Shown here piece after piece: positions 51,669 to 60,764 of a stretch of 64,000 bases of DNA (the stretch's first letter is position 1; every line of letters begins with the position of its first letter). The stretch covers positions 3,410,001-3,474,000 of the forward strand of contig NZ_CP160403.1 in assembly GCF_040782645.1 (NCBI RefSeq). The letters are read 5' to 3'. Source of the DNA: Streptomyces sp. HUAS ZL42. GTDB lineage: Bacteria > Actinomycetota > Actinomycetes > Streptomycetales > Streptomycetaceae. Below the pieces are notes generated by a model. It made no database searches. It saw only the letters and a program-made list of their open reading frames with translations, and was not told where the DNA came from. The translations under genes were made by a program, and so were the position numbers.

Positions 51669-51714
51669 CTCCGGAGCCGTGTGCGCAGGTTCGAATCCTG
51701 CCGGGGCACTCGCC
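51669..51714 (+). repeat. att core, copy 3 (one G shorter)
   Basis: Same as copies 1 and 2 except CCGGGGC in place of CCGGGGGC. It is the right boundary of element 2 and at the same time the left boundary of the element 3 remnant. Confidence 0.92.
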
Positions 51715-51762
51715 TGGGAACAGCAGAAATCAAGCGCTGACCAGGGCGGATGCCGACATGAG

Positions 51763-51795
51763 AGAGCGGGAGTCAGTCTCACTGACTCCCGCTCT
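51763..51795. terminator. Hairpin terminator, copy 3
   Basis: AGAGCGGGAGTCAGT and ACTGACTCCCGCTCT, identical to copy 1 (23788-23820), followed by TTCTC. Confidence 0.8.
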
Positions 51796-51850
51796 TTCTC
51801 ACTGTTGCGCACTGATCACGTGTGAGGGGAGTGTGGGCCACGCACGGGGC

Positions 51851-52003
51851 TCACACGCTGTCCGGCCCCTCCCCCCACCCCATGGTCTTCTCGATCTTCT
51901 TGTTGTTCTCCACCTCGCTGTCGTCGGCAACCCCCGCATAGCGGCGGTGGATCACCTCCGGGGAGTTGCCCGCGCGCCGGCCACCTCAGCCACGGGGAGG
52001 CCA
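51851..52003 (-). pseudogene. Element 3 remnant: integrase C-terminus with frameshift
   Basis: The translation NSPEVIHRRYAGVADDSEVE then NNKKIEKTMGWGEGPDSV-stop aligns with the C-termini of both integrases in the array and keeps the catalytic Tyr. One base is missing in the preceding GLPVAEVA/RRAGNS segment. Beyond 52003 similarity ends at a transposase fragment. Its place and strand just right of an att core are those of int in elements 1 and 2, so a third element once sat here. Confidence 0.85.
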
Positions 52004-52009
52004 GAGCGG

Positions 52010-52290
52010 AGCCGTACGGCTTGCGAGCGAGGGGCGAACACTGCAGCGGGTGGGCCAGATGCGGCTCGAAGCCGTAGTCCTGGAACAGCTCGATCAGCCA
52101 GCCCCAGCCATACGTGGCCTCGAACACCACCGGCGTGCCCACCGGCAGGTCACCGATCACTCCCAGCACCGTCTCGCGCCCGTTGCGGACGTTCCGGTTC
52201 GCCGCCGTCCGGCCGCTCTCGTCCATCACGGCGATCTGCGACCGGCGGCGATGCACATCGATCCCGACGTAAACCTGAATCGCGGGCCTC
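52010..52290 (-). pseudogene. IS110-family transposase fragment
   Basis: The stretch VYVGIDVHRRRSQIAVMDES, then VVFEATYGWGWLIELFQDYG and FEPHLAHPLQCSPLA, matches the N-terminal RuvC-like DEDD domain of IS110/IS1111 transposases. It stops before the second half and has no clear start codon (GGAGG followed by ATT or GTT). It abuts the integrase remnant and probably marks the deletion that removed most of element 3. Confidence 0.75.
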
Positions 52291-52428
52291 CTGACCCGGA
52301 CTCGGCTCCCCCACAGCAGGGGGCTCCCGACGCACCACAAGGGGAAGCCCCAGCCCTCATAGGTCAGGCCAACGGCACCTTTCTGCTATCGGGGCGTCAG
52401 ATCGCCCAATTCCGCTGAATACCAAGGG

Positions 52429-55400
52429 TCAAATCAAGCTGAGGGTCTGCAACCTGTTGACGAGCCGGTAGCATCGCTGCTCGGGCCCCGACGTTTGTTC
52501 GGTCACTGCTTTGGTCAGCTCCCGCATGGCTGTGGGATGGGCTCCACGTCCGGTTCTGTCGTACATCTGCAGCAAGCGGCGCAGGAAGGCGCGCACCGCG
52601 GTGAGGTCGCCCTGAAGGGCTTTCGCGTGCGCCCTGGCGCAGAGGTCGTTCGCGTTTTCTGCCGACCGGGATTGCATGTGTCTTTCGACGCGGTCGGGCA
52701 TGCGGACCCGCAGAAGTTCCGAAACGACCACCCCGTACGCCTCTTTCTGTGATTCTTCTGGATACTTCTGCAGGACGCGAAGAATCCTGCTTCGTTGTTT
52801 GGCGAGGTCACCCGGGAGCAGGCGCAGGGCGAGGATGAGGCGTTTCAGGGTCCAGGGGTTCAGCGTGAACGCCGCGGCTGATGCGGCTGGGGCTGGGGTG
52901 CCTGCCCAGTCGGCCAAAGCGTCCAGGCAGTTGCCCAGTACTGCGGGCGACTCCCATGCCTCCCGCACCGCCCAGTCGGACAGGAGCCGGGACACCTCTG
53001 AGGAGTCGGCCGGGTCGCTGGACTGTATGACCGCGGTGGCCAGTTGCACCACCAGCTCGGCCTGACTGGCTTCGGGTGTGGCGGGGAAGCCCTTCAGGTA
53101 GTTCTCCGCGTCCGAGGGGCGCAGCGTGCGCGCGTGGATGGCTGTTTCCAGCGCCGCGAAACGCAGCTGCAGGTAGTCCTTGACGGGCACCTGGGGATCT
53201 TTCATCAGCCGGCCCACCGTATCCAGCGACATCCGGGACAGGCGGTGCAGTTCGTCCGGATGCCATTGGCTGGCGAGTTTCAACAGCCACTGCCACACGT
53301 GGGCGGCCTGGTTGGGCGGGAGCTCGCAGGCCAGGGACAAAAGGGCCTCCGTGCTTCGCGCTCCCAGCGCGTCGTCGGCTTCTGTGCGACGAATCACCTC
53401 CAGCTCTGCTTCAAATCCGTGGCAGGTGGTGTCATCCAGGGTCGATGGCTGCATGCAGGCTTTCAGTATGCGCAGGGACAGATCGTGCCGTTTCTGGGTC
53501 AGACAGCGGCGCGTCAGGTCCATGAAGTGGCCTGCGCACTTGTAGCGGTCCTGCAAGGACGCCGTGTCGATGTCCGTCACGGCGCTGTACAGGTGACGCC
53601 ACAGCCACGTGCGGTCGTCGGGCCGCCCGTGCTTGGTGACCAGAGGGGGAAACAACTGCGCCGTGTTCCCGGTGTGCAGCAGGTGCGGCACGTCCACGAC
53701 GCCGCCCCGCAGAACCGGCATCAGTATGTCGGTGATTTCTTTCTTCCTGGGGAATTTTTCCACCATTTCGAAGAACCCCGCCCAGGGGCTTACATCCCAT
53801 TCGGAGGCGCCCTGCAGCCGGCGAACCAAGTGGAGCATTGTCTCGTCGCCGCCCAGGGTGAGGAGCATGTGCAGTACTTCGGCCGGGCTGCGAGGTTGGG
53901 GAGCGAGGTTCTGCGCAAGTTCGGCCGAGAGTCCGGCCTGCCAGTCATCCGCCAGGGATCGGACGTCCGGGAGCGTTTCACCGTCCGAGCGGTGGATCGC
54001 GAGGATGAGAGGGTACCAGGCGTAGATCTGGGTCGACACCGGATCCTGAGCGCTTTTCGCGGCGATGGCGAGGATCAGGTTCCGATGATTGCTCACCAGC
54101 CAGGATCGGTCCTCTTTCGAGGTCCTGGTGATGAGTTCCCGCGCGAATTTGCGGTGCAACCGGTTTGCAGGGTCAAGTCCCCTGAGCGCCTTGTGCAGGA
54201 ATTCATGCCTCCATTTTTCGAAGGTGGGATTTCCGTTTCGGTTTTTGATTCTTTTCAGTGCCCGGTCCAGGGCGGTGCGCTGCCCCAGCCAGACGAGGCG
54301 CTGGCCGGCCCCGGCGATGTAGCCGTGTGCCTGTTCGAGGTCGTCCGATGCAAGGCCGAATGCTTCGCTGAGGACACCGTCAGGTACGGGGAGCCGCTGG
54401 GCTCCGCAGTACATGAGCAGCAGGAGGCCGAGAGCCTTGTCAGTCCCGGAGTGGTACTTCTGGAACTGTCCGTGCAGTTCTTCCGCGTACCGCTGGAATG
54501 CCTGCTCCCGGTCGGAGCTGAGCATGCGGACGACTTCGCCGATGAGTGGGGGGTTGTCGCTCCTGAGACGGAAGTTGATGTCCGCTCGTTCGTTGTGGGT
54601 CAAGCGGTGCCGCCGCGAGCGGGACGGGTGCAACTGCGCGGCGAGTGCCTGTACTTCGTCGATCTGTACCCGTCCTACCTGCACCGTTTGCTGCAACGGC
54701 TGCAGCCAGGCGGGGGTGTCGCACTCGGTCAGCAAGTACAGCCCGGGTTGGTTGCTGTCCTGGTCGTCCAGCGTGGGGCTGAGGATGACCCGCACATCGT
54801 CGGGGTCGCGGAGGGCGTCCAGCACGATGATGAAGGGCTGTTGCTGTGCGGCGCGGAAGGCCTTCAATGCCGTGATGTCGGCTCCGCTCTCCGGGTCGAG
54901 GACGAAGACGGGGGCCTGCCTGAGCCGGTGGAGTTCGTCCACGCTGCGCAGCAGCGCCCAGGTGCGGCCCGAGCCCCGAGCACCTTCGACCTTCAAGATG
55001 GCGGAACGCGGGGAGGGTTGGTCGAGCCATTCGCTCATGGATCGGTAGGCCTGGCGCTCGACATCCCGTTCGATCGCCGGCCTGGAGAAGCACTCGTGTG
55101 TGACAAGAGCCAGCGGGGTGCCGGGGGCGGGCACCTGCTCGCGCCACTGGGCCCAGCCCACGGGCCCGCCGGCGGCCGAGTCGTCTTCTCGCCGCTTCGG
55201 CGCGGGTGCAGGGCGGCGCGGGGTGTGCACATCGGCCCTGGCCTGGAAGGCTGCGCAGGCGCGGGCAGCCAGGCGCAGGAACCACAGCTGTTCGGCACGT
55301 TCCGTACGGCGAGGAAGGAACATCAGGGCGCAGGCCTGCAGGGCCAGGAGGTACTGGGGGTGCCATTCGGGCTGGGCGTAGCGGCGGACCCGGCGCCAGG

Positions 55401-56403
55401 GGTCAGGAGCGGCGCGCAGGCGCCGAATGGTGGACAGCAGGCCTTTGGGCAGGAGGACTTCGTCCGCCGCGGTGGTCTCCTCATCGTCGTTGAGCAGGAG
55501 TTCTTCCAGCACGTTGCGTGCCGGCTCGTCCAGTCGGGGAAGGTAGTCGCAGACCAGGTAGAGCATCAGCTGGACCGGGTCTCGCAGCAGCAGCCCTACC
55601 TCCTGAAAGCGGGACAGGTCGATGAGGCGGAAGGAGTCGGGGGCAAGCTGCGGCTGCGTGGCCACCATGATGTTGCCGGGGTGGAGGTCGTAGTGGGCGC
55701 GGCCCAGGGCCACCGTGGGCGGTTTCAGACGGGCCAGCGGGGAAGGATCCGCAAACGGGGTGGGGTTGGGCAGCGCATGAGACCATCCCGGCGGTGTGAA
55801 AGATGTGCTGCGCAGGTCGGTGCCCAGGAGCCGCGCGGCGGCGCCGGCCAGGTGGCCGGCGGGGTCGGCCCGATGGCCCAGAGCCTTCGCCAGGAAGTCC
55901 TGCGCCGCCATGTCGTGCTCGGCGCGCGGGTCGGGATTCCACTCCGTGAAGATGGATTCGATGACGGCGGCGGCTACATCGGTTCTCCCGTCGCCGGGTG
56001 GGATCACGGTCAACGGGTTCAGCGGATTGCGTCCGCGTTCATCGAGGGCGCACTCGAGGAACATCAGCCAGCTGTCGCCGACCCTGAGCGGCGGATAGAC
56101 CTGGCGAATGAGCCGGCGCCCGGGAAAGACGAAGGCGGGCCCACCCCGGTGGAAGTCCGGACCGGACTGCCAGGCCGTCTCGAGATCATGAGGTTCGGTG
56201 ACGGCCCCGTCATCGTCGGCACACAGCTTGAGCAGAAGCTTCTGCTGTGGATGCTCTGCATCCCCTTCATGGAAGACGAAGCCGAGGCGTGCTCCGCTGC
56301 CCCCGTCGGGTAACGCCTGCGCGAGGGTGATTTTGCGCCGAGTGTTTTGCCACTGCTCCAGCGCAGCGTCGGCCTCGTGGCCAAAGTGTGTCAACCCGCT
56401 CAT
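52429..56403 (-). CDS. Giant kinase-fold/STAND-type NTPase protein, candidate conflict-system sensor
   Basis: The 1324-residue protein has an N-terminal phosphotransferase-like domain, about 1-380, with HYDLHPGNIMVAT (237-249) and RLIDLSRFQEVG (259-270), the catalytic-loop and DFG-like positions of aminoglycoside-type kinases. A P-loop NTPase follows with Walker A EGARGSGRTWALL (473-485) and Walker B PFIIVLDALRD (523-533), then some 700 residues of helical repeats. The order effector-like domain, NTPase, superhelical sensor is that of STAND proteins in bacterial conflict systems. ATG 56403 lacks a strong ribosome site. The function is inferred from architecture only. Confidence 0.7.
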   Translation of the reverse strand: MSGLTHFGHEADAALEQWQNTRRKITLAQALPDGGSGARLGFVFHEGDAEHPQQKLLLKLCADDDGAVTEPHDLETAWQSGPDFHRGGPAFVFPGRRLIRQVYPPLRVGDSWLMFLECALDERGRNPLNPLTVIPPGDGRTDVAAAVIESIFTEWNPDPRAEHDMAAQDFLAKALGHRADPAGHLAGAAARLLGTDLRSTSFTPPGWSHALPNPTPFADPSPLARLKPPTVALGRAHYDLHPGNIMVATQPQLAPDSFRLIDLSRFQEVGLLLRDPVQLMLYLVCDYLPRLDEPARNVLEELLLNDDEETTAADEVLLPKGLLSTIRRLRAAPDPWRRVRRYAQPEWHPQYLLALQACALMFLPRRTERAEQLWFLRLAARACAAFQARADVHTPRRPAPAPKRREDDSAAGGPVGWAQWREQVPAPGTPLALVTHECFSRPAIERDVERQAYRSMSEWLDQPSPRSAILKVEGARGSGRTWALLRSVDELHRLRQAPVFVLDPESGADITALKAFRAAQQQPFIIVLDALRDPDDVRVILSPTLDDQDSNQPGLYLLTECDTPAWLQPLQQTVQVGRVQIDEVQALAAQLHPSRSRRHRLTHNERADINFRLRSDNPPLIGEVVRMLSSDREQAFQRYAEELHGQFQKYHSGTDKALGLLLLMYCGAQRLPVPDGVLSEAFGLASDDLEQAHGYIAGAGQRLVWLGQRTALDRALKRIKNRNGNPTFEKWRHEFLHKALRGLDPANRLHRKFARELITRTSKEDRSWLVSNHRNLILAIAAKSAQDPVSTQIYAWYPLILAIHRSDGETLPDVRSLADDWQAGLSAELAQNLAPQPRSPAEVLHMLLTLGGDETMLHLVRRLQGASEWDVSPWAGFFEMVEKFPRKKEITDILMPVLRGGVVDVPHLLHTGNTAQLFPPLVTKHGRPDDRTWLWRHLYSAVTDIDTASLQDRYKCAGHFMDLTRRCLTQKRHDLSLRILKACMQPSTLDDTTCHGFEAELEVIRRTEADDALGARSTEALLSLACELPPNQAAHVWQWLLKLASQWHPDELHRLSRMSLDTVGRLMKDPQVPVKDYLQLRFAALETAIHARTLRPSDAENYLKGFPATPEASQAELVVQLATAVIQSSDPADSSEVSRLLSDWAVREAWESPAVLGNCLDALADWAGTPAPAASAAAFTLNPWTLKRLILALRLLPGDLAKQRSRILRVLQKYPEESQKEAYGVVVSELLRVRMPDRVERHMQSRSAENANDLCARAHAKALQGDLTAVRAFLRRLLQMYDRTGRGAHPTAMRELTKAVTEQTSGPEQRCYRLVNRLQTLSLI

Positions 56404-56487
56404 GAGACCCAGTCTGTCCGAACCGGGGCCACAACAGTGGCAGTTGTGATGCTATGCCTGCGGAAGGTGGACGTCGGGGGGCTGGGA

Positions 56488-57951
56488 ATGACGAGGACGG
56501 GGGCGATGCGCCGCCTGCAGCGTGCTGCGAGACGGGGCAGGCCCATCAGCGCGCGCGTGCTGCAGCAGGCGGTGGCCGACCACGATGCGAGTTCGGGACC
56601 GTGCCGCATCCACGGTGCGCGAGTGGCTGGGCCGGTGGACCTCTCCCACCGTCAACTGGAATTCGGCCTGGAGTTCGTCCGGTGCCGGTTCTCCGATCCG
56701 CTGGATCTGCGCGGCCTGCAAGCCATCTCGCTCGATCTGAGGGGCTCGAGTGTTCCTGCACTGCTGGCGGATGGCCTTGCCGTTGACGGGGACGTCCGCC
56801 TGTCGGGATGCGTCATCGGCACGGCGCCGGGTGAACCGATGGCCCTGGGCACCGAGGCAGCCGTCGTACGCGACGGCGTGCAGGCCCCGCGCCGGGTGAC
56901 CGAGCCGTCCGCCGAGGCGCCGCTGCGCCTGGCAGACGCCCGGATCGCGGGCAGCCTCACGGCGGAGGAACTGCACCTGTACTCCAGCGGGATGTGGTCC
57001 CTGTTCGCTCCTCGCCTGCGCATCGATGGCGCGCTGCAGGGACGGGGGCTGACGGCGACGGGCGCGGTATACCTGCGTGACGTCCGGGTGGCGCACGCCG
57101 TGTACGTCAACGAGGCGCAGGTGGGGGGCATCGACGCCACCGGTCTCTCGTGCGGCCGCGGGTTCTACGCCGACTGGGGTTTTTGCTCCCGCGGACAGGT
57201 CCTGCTGCGGGGAGCCGCGGTCGAATCGGTGGTGACCTTTCACGACGCCACCCTGGGCGCACCGCACGGGGAGCTGATCCTCAGCCGCCTCACGACGCCT
57301 CGGCTGCGTCTGGACCTGCGCGCCGCCCCGCCCAGGCGCATCGTGCTGCGGGATGCTCGCGTGGGAGTGCTCGTCGACGACTCCGCCACCTGGCCCGCCG
57401 CTGGGCGGCTGGACATCGAAGGCCTCGTCTATCAGCGTCTGGGGTCCACCACTCCTCTGTCGCTGAAGGACCGGCTGGCCTGGCTCGCCTTGGACCGCGA
57501 AGCCGGCGTGAGCGTCTTCGAGCAACTGGCTGCCTCCTACCAGGCGGCGGGTGACGAGCGCGCAGTCAGAGCAGTGCGGCATGCGCGTGAACGGCATCTG
57601 CGGCGCAGCGACAGACTCACCGGCCGGATCTGGGGGGCGGTGCAGGACGTCCTGTTCGGCTACGGCTACGCACCCCGGCGGGCGTTGCTGTGGCTGCTGG
57701 CGCTGGTGACGGCCGGCTCGAGCTGGTTCTCCGTGCACCCGCCGGCCCCGGTGGGCGGATCGGGCCAGCGCACGTTCGATCCGGTGCTGTACTGCCTGGA
57801 TCTGCTGATCCCGGTGGTCTCTTTGGGCTATCGGTCGGCTTTCGACCCGGCCGGCTGGGGCAAGGCGGTGGCCGTGTTCTTGATCGTCTCGGGATGGGTG
57901 CTGGCCACCGCGGTGATCTCCGGTGCCAGCCGCGCGCTGGGACGCGGATAG
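56488..57951 (+). CDS. Membrane-anchored repeat protein, divergent partner of the STAND-type gene
   Basis: About 487 residues from ATG 56488. The first 330 residues consist of short strands with repeated A-x-[LV]-x-[GA] turns (LRIDGALQGRGLTATGAVYL, RDVRVAHAVYVNEAQVGGID), suggesting a right-handed beta-helix akin to pentapeptide or bactofilin-like repeats. Residues 390-485 contain two to three membrane helices (RRALLWLLALVTAGSSWFS, VAVFLIVSGWVLATAVI). Similar Streptomyces proteins are often labelled membrane-associated oxidoreductase without a visible cofactor site. Head-to-head placement suggests shared control with 52429-56403. Confidence 0.7.
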   Translation: MTRTGAMRRLQRAARRGRPISARVLQQAVADHDASSGPCRIHGARVAGPVDLSHRQLEFGLEFVRCRFSDPLDLRGLQAISLDLRGSSVPALLADGLAVDGDVRLSGCVIGTAPGEPMALGTEAAVVRDGVQAPRRVTEPSAEAPLRLADARIAGSLTAEELHLYSSGMWSLFAPRLRIDGALQGRGLTATGAVYLRDVRVAHAVYVNEAQVGGIDATGLSCGRGFYADWGFCSRGQVLLRGAAVESVVTFHDATLGAPHGELILSRLTTPRLRLDLRAAPPRRIVLRDARVGVLVDDSATWPAAGRLDIEGLVYQRLGSTTPLSLKDRLAWLALDREAGVSVFEQLAASYQAAGDERAVRAVRHARERHLRRSDRLTGRIWGAVQDVLFGYGYAPRRALLWLLALVTAGSSWFSVHPPAPVGGSGQRTFDPVLYCLDLLIPVVSLGYRSAFDPAGWGKAVAVFLIVSGWVLATAVISGASRALGRG

Positions 57952-58359
57952 GAGGAAGGCTCGATCCGTTGTGACGGACATCGTGCCTGAGCCCGCTGCG
58001 CCAAGCGGTCGACGGGGGCGTGCCCGAGGCCGCCGCCGTGCCCGGCGACCGGCTTGCCGCCATCGATGAGGATGCCGAAGCCCTGAGCTGGACCTGCATG
58101 TCGCCGAGCGCGCCCACGCGGGTTCGAGGTACGCCGCCGGGTGCAGGTACCGCGACGGTCCGGGAACAGCGCGGATCCGGTCCAAGCGGTGCGGTGGTTC
58201 CTGGCCATGGTCGACCGCGGCAGGAGACGGGGTTCACGAAGCGATCCAGCTGGTGAAGCATGGTACGACCGCCGAGCAGATCCGCACCGTGGGTGAACTC
58301 GCCGGACGCCCCTCCGAAGCCGAGACGTTCATCCGCATGGGGCCCGCGAGCTCGGCTGG
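57952..58359. other. No credible gene
   Basis: About 400 bases with several long overlapping frames on both strands but none with recognisable protein sequence, a ribosome site or consistent third-position GC. It adjoins two decayed genes and is probably degraded coding DNA. Confidence 0.5.
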
Positions 58360-58690
58360 TGATCACCCACCAGCCGATCCGGTCAGCGCGCTGCTGCAGT
58401 CCATGCCGATCGAGGTGATCCGCTCCCGCGCAACCGCCCGCTGTTCGCCGAGCGCAGTCGTACGACTGTGTACTCGCGCTCCCGGTCGCGAGAGGCGTTG
58501 GTGCGCACCACGCCTTGTCTCCGAGCGCTTCGACGAGATCACCTTGTTCTCCAACAACCATGGCGGCGTGGTTCCAGTAGGTCTACGTGCGGTCTTCGCC
58601 ATGGATGCGCAGTTTGTGACCAAACCGAATCAGCCGGGAGTAGAAGCCGTCTCCGTGGGTGAGGATGAAGCCTCCTGGGACCCAGCGGGT
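58360..58690 (-). pseudogene. Decayed papain-like (YiiX/NlpC-P60-type) hydrolase
   Basis: The minus strand reads PGGFILTHGDGFYSRLIRFG, then TYWNHAAMVVGEQGDLVEAL, resembling permuted papain-fold hydrolases in which the Tyr-Trp-Asn-His segment is at the active site. An in-frame TAG at 58583-58585 interrupts the protein just before TYWNH, and the downstream part (ARERITSIGMDCSSALTG) is in a different frame. The family call is by eye and moderate. Confidence 0.5.
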
Positions 58691-58798
58691 AGCTTCCTTC
58701 CCTGCTTCGATGCAGCGTGCCGCACACGCGCCCCCCCGTTGGTGCTTACCAACACCAGCAAGCAGTCCCTCGTCCCCGGCAGCACGTGCCGCTGACCC

Positions 58799-59515
58799 CT
58801 ACCTGTGAGCGGCGTGTGCGTCACCGAAGGGCGTGGTGACCCCGTCGTAGGAGACGCGCAGCATCATTCCCTGCTCGGCGTGGGGCAGGTTGTGGCAGTG
58901 ATTCATCCAGATCCCGGGGTTGTCGGCCTGGAACGCCACCTCTCACACCTCTCCCGCCCGTACCTCGAAGGTGTCCACCCACAGGGGACTGCCCGACGAG
59001 GACGTCCCGTCCCTGGAAAGGATCAGCACGTGATGGCCGTGCAGATGCCAGGGGTGAGTCACCAGGCTTCGGTTGACGACCTTGAACCGGACGAGATCGC
59101 CCTCGGCGACCAGCAGGTCCGGGATCGACGGGTGCCCAGCTCGTTGACCGTCTGCGCGTAGGCAGGCCGTCCGTCGACCATGGCGACAGTGCGGTCCAGG
59201 ACCAGGGTGAAGTGCCGGTCGGCGGCGTCCGGATCGAACGGGGCACGCGCCGGCGTTCCGTACTTCAGGAGATCGAGGTCCGGCCAGTCGGAGGTGTCCT
59301 CGATCCGTGGCTCGCCTTCGGCGTCGCCGTCCGGGCGCAGCAACACCCCGGTGTCGCGGTCGTTGTCGAGCACCAGCGCGACGGTCGTGTCCGGCATGAC
59401 GAACACCAGGTCGTGGCGCCCGCCGGCGGGCAGCCGCAGGCTCACGTCACGGACCTGCTCGGGATGGTTGAGGTCGCGCCCGTCGACGGCCGCGACCTCG
59501 GGTTGGTGTGGTCAC
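58799..59515 (-). pseudogene. Multicopper oxidase, N-terminally truncated and disrupted
   Basis: The C-terminal cupredoxin domain keeps its copper ligands in HPWHLHGHHVLIL and [18 protein letters not shown]. The gene has a frameshift near 59130 (after VNELGT), an in-frame TGA at 58943-58945 replacing the Trp of GEVWEVAF, and no start; homology ends near 59515 (EVAAVDGRDLNHPEQV). It is a relic of a CotA/laccase-type enzyme. Confidence 0.85.
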
Positions 59516-59773
59516 GGACGTGCTTGTCTGTGCCGGCGGGTTCACGAAGGAATCGTCGCGTCGACGACCGGGAACGTCCTCCGACGGCGGATGGTCGTCC
59601 GTACGCAGATCCGCGTACGGAGTTGACGTGTGATCGCGCTCTTCGCCGTAGACGATCACGCACGGACGAGTACTCGGCGTCTCCCGCCCCGGCAGTAGGA
59701 TCGAGGTCATGCAACGCAGAGCCACGCCGTTGGCAAGCATGCGATCCCCGGCGCCGACCGGAACGGCGCACCT

Positions 59774-60466
59774 GTGAACGCGGCAGGCGCATCCCCGCTC
59801 GGCAACGCTCCGATCAAGGTTCTGCTGGCCGATGACGAGCGTCTCGTGCGATCCGGGTTCAAGGTACTGATCGACGTCGAGGACGACATCGAGGTGGTGG
59901 CGGAGGCCACCGACGGTGCAGAGGCCGTCGAGCGGGCCCGTGCGACCCGTCCCGACGTCGTGCTCATGGACATCCGCATGCCGAAGCTCGACGGGATCCA
60001 GGCGACCAGCCAGATCGTCAGGACGCGTGGGCTTCAGCATGTCCGGGTCCTGATCCTCACCACCTACGAGACCGACGCGTACGTCTTTGAAGCACTGCAG
60101 GCCGGCGCGAGCGGCTTCATGCTCAAGGACGCGGGGCCGGCCGAACTCCTCCATGCCATCCGGGTCGTCGCCGCCGGAGACGCGTTGCTCGCCCCGCGGA
60201 TCACCCGACGTCTGATCGCCCAGTTCACCGCGCAACGGGTCTCCGCGCAGGCCGGTGAGGACCGGCTGGCGGTCCTGACCCAGCGCGAACGTGAAGTGCT
60301 GGCTCTGGTGGGACAGGGCCTGAGCAACGACGAGATCGGCGCTGAGCTGTGCCTGAGCCCGGCCACCGCGCGCACCCACGTCAGCCACGCGATGGTGAAA
60401 CTGGGTGCGCGGGACCGCGCACAACTGGTCGTCATCGCCTATCGGACGGGGCTCGTCAGTCCGTAG
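59774..60466 (+). CDS. NarL/LuxR-family response regulator, orphan
   Basis: The 230-residue protein starts at GTG 59774. The receiver has the acidic pair in VLLADDERLVRSG, phosphoacceptor Asp in DVVLMDIRMPKLDG, switch Thr in LILTTYE and Lys in FMLKDAGP. The output LuxR-type HTH is LTQREREVLALVGQGLSNDE followed by LSPATARTHVSHAMVKL. Such regulators normally have an adjacent histidine kinase; none is present on either side, and decayed genes lie upstream, so the kinase may have been lost. Confidence 0.93.
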   Translation: MNAAGASPLGNAPIKVLLADDERLVRSGFKVLIDVEDDIEVVAEATDGAEAVERARATRPDVVLMDIRMPKLDGIQATSQIVRTRGLQHVRVLILTTYETDAYVFEALQAGASGFMLKDAGPAELLHAIRVVAAGDALLAPRITRRLIAQFTAQRVSAQAGEDRLAVLTQREREVLALVGQGLSNDEIGAELCLSPATARTHVSHAMVKLGARDRAQLVVIAYRTGLVSP

Positions 60467-60764
60467 CCGACCCCTTGGCCGTGGTGCTCCTCCCTGATCC
60501 GACGACGCGCTCCGTCGCGCCCGTCCACGCATGCCTCATTCACGGGATTACGTGGTGCGTCGTGCCGTGCCCGGCCCGGTCGAACACCGGATGCGCGAGG
60601 GACCTCGACCGCGTCACACGGACACGCCGGCTTCCGCTGCGGAACGGCGACGCGGTGAACGGGGCGGGCGCGGCCTATGCTCTGCCTCTCGACGTCCGCG
60701 CCGCGGAAGGCGGTTGCGGCCTCACACGCACGCCGCCGACCGCCGCCACGAGGAGAGATCCTGC

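Larger units (their letters stand above)
41421..51714. mobile_element. Element 2: deletion-derived AICE remnant, about 10.2 kb
   Basis: It is bounded by att cores at 41421-41467 and 51669-51714. Left to right: terminator, arm site, ISL3 insertion, small membrane-protein gene, 5'-truncated int, Pra-Nudix fusion, frameshifted HD gene, GntR gene, DUF262 and OLD-like genes. It has no xis, primase-polymerase, helicase or traB. It could only move with help from element 1, either by itself or as a double unit. Confidence 0.9.

Noticed and set aside
23692..51714. Interpretation of elements 1 and 2 as a simple recent duplication
   Set aside because: The shared genes differ at many positions (for example integrase residues, HD and Pra-Nudix indels) and the cargo is unrelated, so they are separate insertions of related elements.
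53044..56313. A 1089-codon plus-strand frame
   Set aside because: Antisense to the STAND-type gene, whose minus-strand frame has clear kinase-like and Walker motifs.
58253..58795. A 180-codon plus-strand frame
   Set aside because: Overlaps the decayed papain-like gene, whose protein sequence is recognisable on the minus strand; this frame has no recognisable motif.
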